64,000 nucleotides of DNA, taken from assembly GCA_020796225.1 (NCBI GenBank), contig CM036768.1, positions 35,802,289 to 35,866,288 of the forward strand, written 5' to 3'. Below, piece by piece: positions 55,697 to 64,000 of this stretch. The notes beneath the pieces are model-generated. The model was not told the origin of the DNA. It saw nothing but the letters and a program-made list of their open reading frames with translations, and did not search any database. The position numbers and the translations under genes are program-made. Numbering within the stretch: position 1 is the stretch's first letter; the number at the start of each line of letters is the position of its first letter. This DNA is from Arion vulgaris (taxonomy: Eukaryota; Mollusca; Gastropoda; Stylommatophora; Arionidae).

Positions 55697-55980
55697 ATGG
55701 GTGGAAGATGGACATTTAATAAAGCAGTGGAAAAACATATATGTGCTATTGAATATAAGTGTTACAGAAGAGTCCTTCGTATATCATGGACAGAGAAGAG
55801 AACAAATAGATCTATCCAGAAAGAACTCAAAATCAAAGAAAACTGGCTGATGCTACAAATAAGAAAGAGAAAATTGAGGTAATTTTGGACATATAAAAGA
55901 CACGAAGGGCTGGAGAAGACCATCATGGAAGGAGACATACCGGCAAAGAGAAGAAGAGGAAGACCACGGAGTAGATATAT
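55697..55980 (+). mobile_element. LINE-2 fragment
   Basis: TFNKAVEKHICAIEYKCYRR, LRISWTEKRTNRSIQKELKI, then RRRGRPRSRYI. Confidence 0.85.
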
Positions 55981-56241
55981 ATACATGTTAATAAATATAT
56001 ATAAATATATTGTAGGTTATTGTTTTGTAAAGGATGGAGCGTGCAACAAAAGAGACAGCCACGAAATCAGGTCATTTAAACAGACAAGTAATTAGGTTCT
56101 GCGACAGATAAACAGACAGATTATCCGTGAACAAAAAGATACAAGCAACAACCAGATCTATAGAAAGAAAGTGAGACGATAGAGCAGCAACGTGATAGTC
56201 TTAATGCATCAACAAGTAAGGTCACCAAGCCTCTTAGCTTA

Positions 56242-56302
56242 TCTCTCTCTTTCTCTTCCTTCCTCTTCCTCTCTCTCTCTCTCTCTGTCTCTGTCTCTCA
56301 CC
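56242..56302. repeat. (CT)-rich microsatellite
   Basis: CTCTCTCTTTCTCTTCC and CTCTCTCTCTCTCTGTC. Confidence 0.85.
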
Positions 56303-56369
56303 CACCAGTACACACAAGCAGATATTATATGAAGATGTTCAAAACCTGACAGATATGAATATGTTATCA

Positions 56370-56920
56370 ACATTTATGAACGTAGAGATATGTAATTTGA
56401 TTGCCTAGCGACATAACGTTGAATGACGGCGCATCATTTGATGAATCGTCTATATAGCCATTGAAGGAATTCGGTATTAAACATTGGACGTGTAGGAGTG
56501 GGGGTAAATAAGTGGTCGAATGAGCAGTGAATTTAATAAGCGAGTCACAGGAACCAACAGCATTCATACTTTTCGATATCCCCATGTATTGGGGGTGCTA
56601 AGAGTGCGCGGACTGGTATGAAATCCGACCAATAACAAATAATTAACAATAAACAGTTAAATAAGGGGGAACCAAGTTCTTTCGAATAGAGGGGTGAATA
56701 AGGCGGCTTGAATAGGACTGAAAAGATTAACAATAAAGTTAAATAAGGGTTGAATAAGGGGTTGAATAAGGGGTTGAATAAGGAGTGTGTTTAACAAGCG
56801 AGTCTCGAGAACCAACAGCTTTCATACTCTTCGACACATTCTTGTATAAGGGGGCGCTACTGAGCCGGGACGCTATAAGTCTGCACGAAGTGGTATGACA
56901 TCACACCAATAGCAAACAAC
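56370..56920 (+). mobile_element. LINE-5 3' ends, two copies
   Basis: AAGCGAGTCACAGGAACCAAC (56537) and AACAAGCGAGTCTCGAGAACC (56794), each followed by the LINE-5 end pattern to ACCAATARCAAA. Between them GGGTTGAATAAGG repeats three times. Confidence 0.75.
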
Positions 56921-57219
56921 AAGGGTCGAATAAGGAGTAGGTTAAACAAACGAGCAGATCAACATTGTGTAGTGAGTTGGGACGCTGTGGGTCAACGTGG
57001 AGTTGTATGAGATCAAATTAATAATCAATTTAACACATTCCAAATAAAAATCTATATTTAAATATATAAAACGACAATATGAGAATAAATGCAATAGATA
57101 GATGGTTGATTGTGATGAATACTGCGGCAATACAACAACTGCACAGAACTAACCTGTTTGTGAGATCACAAAACAAGCATTTATAAGTCTCCTTCTTTAC
57201 TCGTATCCTGTTTTACCTC

Positions 57220-57400
57220 ACAGCATCAGGATAAAAAGAGATTTATAGAACGGGTTTTTTATGTGCGCTTCATAAACAGTGTTTTTCGTCTCCTCCGTTA
57301 TTTCTGATCTCCAACTTTTACGTGGACGGCCTTTTGCTTTGTATTCACTGTATCGGAGTAGCATTGATTTCTGATGCGCAATGTCTGTTCCTAAGTATTA
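57220..57400 (-). mobile_element. LINE-6 fragment
   Basis: CATCAGGATAAAAAGAGATTT to CACTGTATCGGAGTAGC. Confidence 0.75.
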
Positions 57401-57424
57401 CTTACAAGAGAAACATTCATCTTC

Positions 57425-57730
57425 ACCTTTCAACTCCCAACGGAGCACAGGTCTTCAACTAACTTCTTCCAGCTCTTCCTCTCTCTTGCCATCCTTTCCA
57501 ATTCTTTCCATATTTTACCTATCCTTTTAATATCAGCCTCCAGCTCTCTTCTCCAGGTCTGTCTAGACCTTCCCTACTCCTCTTTCCATGCGGGTTCCAA
57601 AACAGTGCCTATCTTGCAATGCTTCCGGTCTGTCTTCTCAATGTATGTCCTATCCATCGTCAGCGTCTCTTCCGTAGCTCTTTCTCAACTGGTATCTGCT
57701 TAGTCCTTTCTCTGAGTTCCTCGTAAGAGA
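57425..57730 (-). mobile_element. LINE-4 (RTE-like) 3' end
   Basis: Minus strand: LRERTKQIPVEKELRK, GFWNPHGKR-like, RKIWKELERMARER and WKKLVEDLCSVGS then stop. Confidence 0.87.
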
Positions 57731-58275
57731 AACATTACTGATCTTTAAATAAAACACTCCCAAACGTATAAGAAACTAGAGAAGTTATGAGCGCATGACT
57801 GTCACGTGTACCATTCTAGAACTAGATTTATCAGAGATGTAGAAGGTCTGGGACGGGACACTGTGTTTTATTTCAACATAATCAAGTTGAAAGATGTCAT
57901 AGAATGTACAAAGAAGAAAAAGAAGAAAAAGAAGATACTGGAAAAAGAAGCAGGACGCGAGAGAAAGCAGTGGAGAAGAAGAAGTAGAAAACGATAAAGA
58001 AAATTAAGAAGACAGGAAAAGAAGTAGATAGTGAGTAGATGTCCAAAGAAAGCAGTAGAATAAGAAGATAGATAAGGAAACAGAGAAGAAGTTGCTGAGG
58101 ATGGTGAGAAAAAGAGAGGGGGAAAAATAAGCACAAGTGGAGGAGTAGAAGTAGTGGATGAATAACAGAATGGAAAGAAGAACGATGATGATGATAAAGG
58201 TAATGATGAATGGAGAGCGTAGATGCACACAAAATAATGAACAAACGCACAAATTAACATAATATTGTTCATTTG
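57731..58275. other. Purine-rich (AGAAG) stretch
   Basis: Strong A/G bias on plus at 57910-58200. Antisense frames are Phe/Ser/Leu low complexity. No gene assigned. Confidence 0.5.
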
Positions 58276-58278
58276 TTA

Positions 58279-58725
58279 CGTAAGTGACTAAAACCTCTTT
58301 AAGCCGAGGCACGTACTTTCAACCTAAGAACGAACCTTGTTTTTGTTATATTAGAGTGTGTAGGCCAACAAACAAGAAAAATCAGAATTAACTACTCTCG
58401 GGGAATAAAACATAATAACAGTTATATTGTCCGTTTGCTCTGTAGAGAATTAAAACTTCGTTACGCCGAGGCACGCACTTTTTACCTAAGAACGAACCTT
58501 GTTTTGGTTATATTAGAGCGTGTAGGCCAACAAGTATGAAAAATAGAAATTGACTCATTTCGGAGAATAAAACATCTTTTATCCTTTTGCTTGATAAAGG
58601 CCTTTTGGTCGAAACGTTGCTGTGTATTGTCATTGTTTTTGTATTTTGTAAAACTACAGTACTTTGTTATTACGTGTTTGCCATTGCTATATAGTTTTAC
58701 TGCAGTCTTCCTTTATATTAAGAAT
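58279..58725 (+). mobile_element. Penelope-like end: two tandem units and hammerhead-like motif
   Basis: Units at 58279-58411 and 58438-58573 share CCTAAGAACGAACCTTGTTTT, GTGTAGGCCAACAA and GAATAAAACAT. Then GCTTGATAAAGGCCTTTTGG, TCGAAACGTTGCTGTG (58590-58625), and GTAAAACTACAGTACTTTG to CAGTCTTCC. Confidence 0.78.
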
Positions 58726-58780
58726 AAAACAAAATAAATAGTTGGTACTAAAATCTCTATACATATTTACAAGTACTTAC

Positions 58781-59240
58781 ACATCAAGGCTGCGCATATG
58801 AGGCAACACTGCTCAACAGCCTGGTGGTAGAAACACTGATTGGTGTGATCACAGGCACCACCGGCACCACCGAGCATGGCAACCTTTTGCTGAACAAATG
58901 CATAGCACTGGAACTGTTACCCCCAGAACTTAGCGTCAAGGAAAGATCTGAATATGCACAAGTTTGAGTCACCAGTGAGAACAGCTTGGAGATGCAGGTT
59001 GTTCTAGTATGCGCCCTATGCACGTACCACCCTTATCCCAACTTCCATCCTCCACACATACAGAACGCACGTACCACCTCAATCACAACACGTGCCGTGA
59101 AGGCTATTCGCTCTGGCTGAACAAGTGAGCAGCTGTCACGAGGTCGAGGTTCGTAGCGAGCTAGATGTACCAGCACAGAACATGGATCGTGTGGTTGAGC
59201 TTTCTTGAAGTTATAACTAGCATATTTTTGGCGCCACATG
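58781..59240 (-). promoter_or_regulatory. Candidate untranslated first exon / promoter of talin
   Basis: A repeat-free block with visibly higher G+C than its surroundings, ending on the minus strand at a strong donor, GATGT/GTAAGTACTT (58781/58780). It contains two GGTGGTACGTGC copies. No ATG-led frame resembles any family. The predicted acceptor for a talin upstream exon is at 31949, which would need a 27-kb intron. Purely inferential. Confidence 0.3.
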
Positions 59241-59295
59241 ACTGAAATATTCGCGCTGTGTCAATAGTTTTTCTTCGTATACGATATCTTGTATC

Positions 59296-59712
59296 TTCTT
59301 TTCGAACTTTCCGTATCGATTACTTGTTAAACAACTCTTGTGATAGTATGTGATCTGAGCCTAATAGCGATTGTAGTTGTGCAGATACGTCTGACAAGTA
59401 TAAGCCAGCATACGGTTTCTAGATGCTTTTTTTTTACTAGATTAGCTCTTTTTTTTTTTTTTCGAGTCCTAGAACACTGCTTGTTCACTCTTGGCTGAGT
59501 GCCAATGGCATGTACGTTCGGTTCGGTGCCACGAACACCTATAATCTGGATCTTTTTATCCCACGGAATTGAACGCCACAGAGGGATAGTCACCCGTAGT
59601 CAACGTACGAAACGCTGTGCAGATGGCAGAGAGTTAGCTCATTAGGTCCCCACCTAAGTCGCCTCTTACGACATGCCTTGTAGGTCGCAGTATTACTATT
59701 CTTTGCTCCTTG
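59296..59712 (-). mobile_element. SINE-B copy split by SINE-A
   Basis: SINE-B at 59296-59450 and 59634-59712. Confidence 0.85.
59451..59633 (-). mobile_element. SINE-A copy inserted in SINE-B
   Basis: Duplication TTAGCTC at 59444-59450 and 59634-59640. Several small deletions make this the most decayed SINE-A here. Confidence 0.88.
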
Positions 59713-59739
59713 CGGTCCGACCACAAGAAGTGTCTTCTT

Positions 59740-60004
59740 CTTCTCCTTCGAATGCTCCGTATCGAACACTTGCCTTGTTAAATCACTTTTTGTGACCTGT
59801 ATGTGATCTGAGCCTAAGTGTGATTGTACGTTGTAACAGTTATGCGCCTACAAGTAGAACAGCACATCAGATTTCTACAACGCTTTTTTATTGATTAGGT
59901 TAGCTTCCATAGGCTCCTACCTCAATCGCCTCTTACGATACGCCTTTGTAGGTCGCAGTGTTACTATTCTTTACTTTCCTTGTGGGCTCCGGCAACACAT
60001 GGGC
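59740..60004 (-). mobile_element. SINE-B copy
   Basis: CTCCTTCGAATGCTCCG to CGGCAACACATGGGCGG. Confidence 0.87.
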
Positions 60005-60013
60005 GGATACCGT

Positions 60014-60714
60014 GTATGCATAGTATGCTGTTGTTCTGAAGTTTATATTGTATGCATAGTATGATGTTGTTCTGAAGTTTATATTGTATGCATAGTATGC
60101 TGTTGTTATAAAGTTTATATTGTATGCATAGTATGATGTTGTTATGAAGTTTATATTGTATGCATAGTATGCTGTTGTTATGAAGTTTATATTGTATGCA
60201 TAGTATGATGTTGTTATGAAGTTTATATTGTATGCTGTTGTTATGAAGTTTATATTGTATGCATAGTATGATGTTGTTATGAAGTTTATATTGTATGCAT
60301 TGTATGCTGTTGTTATAAAGTTTATATTGTATGCATAGTATGATTGTTATGGTTTATATTGTATCATAGTATGCTTGTTCTGAAGTTTATATTGTATGCA
60401 TAGTATGCTGTTGTTAAAGTTTTATTGTATGTATAGTATGAGCTTGTTATGAAGTTTATATGTATGCATTGTATGCTGTTGTTATGAAGTTTATATTGTA
60501 TGCATAGTATGCTGTTGTTATGAAATTTATATTGTATGCATAGTATGCTGTTGTTATGAAGTTTATATTGTATGCATAGTATGATGTTGTTATGAAGTTT
60601 ATATTGTATGCATAGTATGCTGTTGTTATAAAGTTTATATTGTATGCATAGTATGATGTTGTTATGAAGTTTATATTGTATGCATAGTATGCTGTTGTTA
60701 TGAAGTTTATATCG
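60014..60714. repeat. 36-bp satellite with dimeric alternation
   Basis: About 19 units of GTATGCATAGTATGCTGTTG plus TTATGAAGTTTATATT. Alternate units carry TATGATG instead of TATGCTG in the first six units and again near the end. Confidence 0.95.
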
Positions 60715-60739
60715 TAAATTAATAATAAATAAAAAATTC

Positions 60740-60925
60740 ATGTAGCCTTTTCAGACCTTCGGGTATGAAGTCACTTCCCATTTCTATGTCCTATTGTGGA
60801 GGCAGGAGTGCTAATTCCTTTTCTCAAGCGTGGAACGTGGAATGTGGGATTGAACCTGCAACCCATTTGTGTCAGAGTCGATAGGCGAACGCGCTTATGC
60901 ATTTTATTAATCCGTCCCACTATTG
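60740..60925 (-). mobile_element. SINE-I copy
   Basis: CTTTTCAGACCTTCGGGTATG to CGCTTATGCATTTTATTAATCC. Sense B-box GCAGGTTCAATCCC. Confidence 0.82.
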
Positions 60926-60934
60926 TAGATTACC

Positions 60935-61590
60935 TTTGATAAATTGATTGATTGATTGATTGATTGATTGATCATTGAATTTTGTTGAATAACCATGTAT
61001 GGTTCTATATTAATCTTATACAGAAGCCCGTCTGCCCAACGTGTTCGTAGCGCGTTGGACTACGGTGACTATCCTCTGTGTGTGCGGGTTCAATTCCGCG
61101 GGATGGCAGAAAAAGCCACAGATTCCCCAGATTTACGGTGTTCGTGGCACCGAACCGAAGTGTTACGATGTCCATGGCACCGAGCCGAAGAGCTCAAGTG
61201 CTTCTGGGTCGGGAAAAAAAAAATCTTATACAGAAAGATCTCAACTGCAGTGCACTAACTCTGTAGCACCAGCGAGGGTCCGCAGTATAATTTTAATGAT
61301 GGTGAAATGTTTCGCATCAATTTTTAGTTTTATTTATAAATAATGTTGAAGGGGCAGTAGCTTTGTAGCCTACACTTAACGATATTCAACTACCAATATC
61401 TCTTTTACGTGTTCAACTTGAACACGAGATCTGCGTTTTATCGTCCGTCTCCGACAGGACTAGGAACTCGATCTCACCTACAATGAGATCAGGGATCTCT
61501 GGAAAATATCCTGATGGCTCCACGAGGGACCGAACCCCGTACATTTGGATCGAGAGGTGAGCAACTAACCTCTAAGCCACAGAGAGCCAT
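60935..61590 (-). mobile_element. SINE-F copy split by SINE-A
   Basis: (TTGA)n tail at 60939-60972. Sense head CTGTGGCTTAGAGGTTAGT with GGGGTTCGGTCCC. Interrupted at 61026-61221. Confidence 0.9.
61026..61221 (+). mobile_element. SINE-A copy inserted in SINE-F
   Basis: Perfect 14-bp duplication AATCTTATACAGAA at 61012-61025 and 61222-61235. Confidence 0.96.
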
Positions 61591-61640
61591 GTGTTTAGTT
61601 AATTTCAACAAGTTGAAGGAGTCAGCATACTATCAGTTAT

Positions 61641-61852
61641 TTTTTTATTTATTTTTTCCGATCCAGAAGCACTTGAGCTGAAAGCTCTTCGGCTCGGTGT
61701 CATGGACATCGTAACCCTTCGGCTCGGTGCCACGAACACCGTAAATCTGGGTAACCTGTAGCTTTTCTGCCAGTCCGCGGAGTTGAACCCGCACTTACAG
61801 AGGACTAGTCACCCGTAGTCCAACGTGCTACGAACACGCTGGGTACGCGGGC
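61641..61852 (-). mobile_element. SINE-A copy inserted at a LINE-5 end
   Basis: Perfect 12-bp duplication ACTATCAGTTAT at 61629-61640 and 61853-61864. Confidence 0.95.
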
Positions 61853-62130
61853 ACTATCAGTTATATGAGGACTATCATCATAGCACTCCGGACACGTCCA
61901 TATGTGCTCCGATATCCACCTCAACAAATCCAGCAGCGTCCAGCGGTCCAACACGCAAGTTCGATGTTGATTAATCAATCTATTTGAATAGTTGGTGTGT
62001 CGTTCTTTTCGGGCTGTACCAATATCTACACGCATTTCTCTCAATCTGACCAGCAAGTGCGATTCACAACCCTGAAACTCCTCTATTCATAAAGACCCTC
62101 AATGCATTAAGAATGTTCTCAGTAGCTCCA
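61853..62130 (-). mobile_element. LINE-5 C-terminal fragment
   Basis: LREMRVDIGTARKERHTNY, RLINQHRTCVLDRWTLLD and SEHIWTCPECYDDS. Confidence 0.82.
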
Positions 62131-62446
62131 CACCAGGATCTTGGAACAACTTATGCAGGTTCACTGCGAGTCCTGACCGAATAATTTGATTCGTGTTTTG
62201 GAATGTGCATAAACAATTTTTTTGCTTTCGTTTTACTGCCGTTCTGTGTGCGTGTGAAATTTCAAAATAAAAAGATGCACACACAAAAAAAAAAAACTTA
62301 AAAGGTAGTAAAATGCAAAATAAAATCCAAGAACGAGAACATTTACGTTACATAACTTTGTTGTCTATTTCTTCGTTCGTTTCAATATAACAACTTTTTA
62401 AACAACTCTTTACTCTTATTTTTTTTTTTTTTTAGTCATCTGAGCC

Positions 62447-62806
62447 ACAGCCAACTCTAGATTACTAGCCCAGACAACTGACTAGGTCGAACAACCCTGA
62501 CCTAGATCAGAAAAAGGGGCTGGAATATATAGATGTTTGATAGAAGACTGCAAGCTTATTTTACTCCATTCTGTGAGTTTATGGTTATTTATTTGTGAAA
62601 AATATTCATAATATTGATATTCCTTATTGTTAAACTTAACTTGTTGGATAATATAACTTCGATTTAGCATTTTGTGTTGATTTTAAAATGAATTCGTCTA
62701 TATACAACAATACTGGAATGCGAGGTCACGTGGTGTAGTTGTGGTCTGATTTCCTATAATTCTTACCCGAGTCCGAAGGCCCATAAGTTTATAGTTGGCT
62801 CTGTCT
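62447..62806. mobile_element. TIR family H element
   Basis: 360 bp, ends CACAGCCAACTCTAG and TTATAGTTGGCTCTG, about 90% alike by eye to 36791-37150. Confidence 0.82.
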
Positions 62807-62999
62807 AAGCGTAAGTATGTTGTAGTATGTCTATAAGGCGGTGTACAGAAATCTGCAAATCTAAGGTGGTCAGGGCAGACCAGATCTAAAGACAACCGTG
62901 GGAAGGCTGCGGTGATACTAAGTAAATTGGCGTTTATGGAAAAAGAGACCTGTGTATAGCATCACACAAGTAAGCAAAATTTAATTAAATATAAAGTAA

Positions 63000-63240
63000 A
63001 GTAAATTGCATATCTTTTTACAGGACTTTCCGAATCAATCCCAGCTTTTAACGCTGTTTGTGATTTTTCTAGGCATTATTACGTTCAGTAGTTTGTCATT
63101 GCTTTCTAACCGGGTGGTGTCATCGTCCTTTTGTAAAAACCACGCGAAACAATTTGCAACCAAACTGTACGCAGCCTGATTCGAACTCAGAACGTCAGAG
63201 TTAATAGACTGAGTCACTATCCCCTAACCCACAGACGTCA
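63000..63240 (-). mobile_element. SINE-E copy
   Basis: Sense head TGGGTTAGGGGATAGTGACTC, GAGTTCGAATCAGGC. Confidence 0.9.
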
Positions 63241-63546
63241 CTAATTAAATATAAATCTAAATATAATCCCACGTTTCAATGTTTATAACAAAAACGCAAT
63301 ATCTGGATCTTTCAAACTAGCGCATGCTATTTCTTTATGCATTTTTTCGGATTCGTGCTTAGATTGTTTCGTGGTGATAACGTGCTGAAGGTACTAAATT
63401 TAACTTTATAAAGCTTAGATTTGACGGGAGGAGATGGGTTTACAATCTGATTTTTACAATTTTCTACTGACAATTGCATTTTTATGTGCTCGATTAATAT
63501 TTTCAGTGGAACTGTGATCTCCATTGCACTTTTTTGGCATATTGAT

Positions 63547-63784
63547 TAAAAGGGTTTTAAAGCCGAAGGATTGACTTCATTGCACCGGGTTTTACCCCAT
63601 ATGGCTCGGTCCCTCCCCGCAAAAATGACACACCACCTGCCGAGAGTATTGCACAAAGCATGAACTCCGTAGCTCCGGTAACAATCCTAGGGTCTCTGGA
63701 AAAAACTGCACTCGTGAACAGAAGGTCACGACCTTCGACTCGCAAGGCAAAGGGCTTAACCACTCAGCCACAGAGACCCCCAAA
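63547..63784 (-). mobile_element. SINE-D copy
   Basis: Duplication TGGCATATTGAT (63535-63546) and TGGCATGTTGAT (63785-63796). Sense A box TGGCTGAGTGGTTAAG. Confidence 0.93.
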
Positions 63785-63911
63785 TGGCATGTTGATGAGG
63801 AGAATCACTGTCGTCAATGCAAAAATCCTCATTAAAATAACTGATTAATCTACTGAATCGACAAGGCCAATACATTTTAGTTTTTATTTTAGTTTTGTCG
63901 TCGGATTAGAG

Positions 63912-64000
63912 AAGCGTCTGGCAGAATGGGTTAGAACGCGGCTCTCATGCGGAAGACCCGTATTCAATTCACGGTAAATGCAAGGATTTTGTTCTGTTGA
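63912..64000 (+). mobile_element. SINE-G copy, cut by window end
   Basis: GCGTCTGGCAGAATGGGTTAG, GTATTCAATTCACGG; continues beyond 64000. Confidence 0.85.

Noticed and set aside
57868..58312. Minus frames of 134, 117 and 102 codons
   Set aside because: Overlapping frames of a purine-rich tract, Phe/Ser/Leu runs without family signature.
58590..58625. Fully functional hammerhead ribozyme
   Set aside because: Core bases depart from consensus, an extra A precedes stem II and no adjacent stem I is visible; kept only as hammerhead-like.
61041..61343. Recurrent frames beginning near GTTCGTAGCGCG (RWTTGDYPSVCAGSIP-type)
   Set aside because: They are translations of SINE-A in both orientations, seen at every copy.

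Overview
The window is eukaryotic, almost certainly from an invertebrate animal, with AT-rich, intron-rich and repeat-saturated DNA. The only host gene I can establish is the 5' (N-terminal) part of a talin gene on the minus strand. It is cut into 14 coding exons (31741 down to 101) that encode residues 1-535 in one continuous frame. Every junction has a GT donor and an AG acceptor, and the codon phases agree across all 13 introns. The encoded part covers the whole FERM head (F0, F1 with its basic loop, F2, integrin-binding F3), the calpain-sensitive linker and the start of the first rod bundle. The rest of the rod lies beyond position 1. The protein looks like a bilaterian talin. A mollusc or annelid is my guess from the kinds of repeats present, but I cannot name the species.

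Layout: 1-241 exon 14; 242-10836 a 10.6-kb intron with LINE, SINE and RNase H LINE debris; 10837-31609 exons 13 to 1 separated by introns of roughly 0.8 to 3 kb, most of them filled by mobile elements; 31742-31948 5' untranslated sequence behind a strong acceptor. From 31949 to 64000 I see no convincing protein-coding exon. That half is probably the long first intron and/or the upstream region of talin. A repeat-poor, less AT-rich block at 58781-59240 ending in a strong donor is a candidate untranslated first exon.

Mobile elements make up most of the rest. There are at least eight SINE families, most with recognisable A and B boxes, and many copies have clear target-site duplications. There are 5'-truncated LINE tails of several RTE/CR1-like families and an RNase H-bearing family. 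A Penelope-like element with a GIY-YIG domain occupies intron 3, and related 3' ends lie elsewhere. DNA transposon relics include TTAA-target MITEs, hAT-like MITEs with 8-bp duplications and a mariner-like MITE. There are also several satellites with 21-, 34-, 36-, 44- and 72-bp units.

Insertions are often nested, so relative ages can be read: SINE-A sits inside SINE-B and SINE-F, SINE-C2 inside SINE-E2, SINE-I and a LINE, and a TTAA MITE inside a SINE inside a LINE. The more unusual points are a decayed partial copy of exon 5 beside the real one, a hammerhead-like motif shared by the Penelope-like 3' ends, modular SINE families that swap heads and tails, and satellites apparently seeded from LINE coding sequence.
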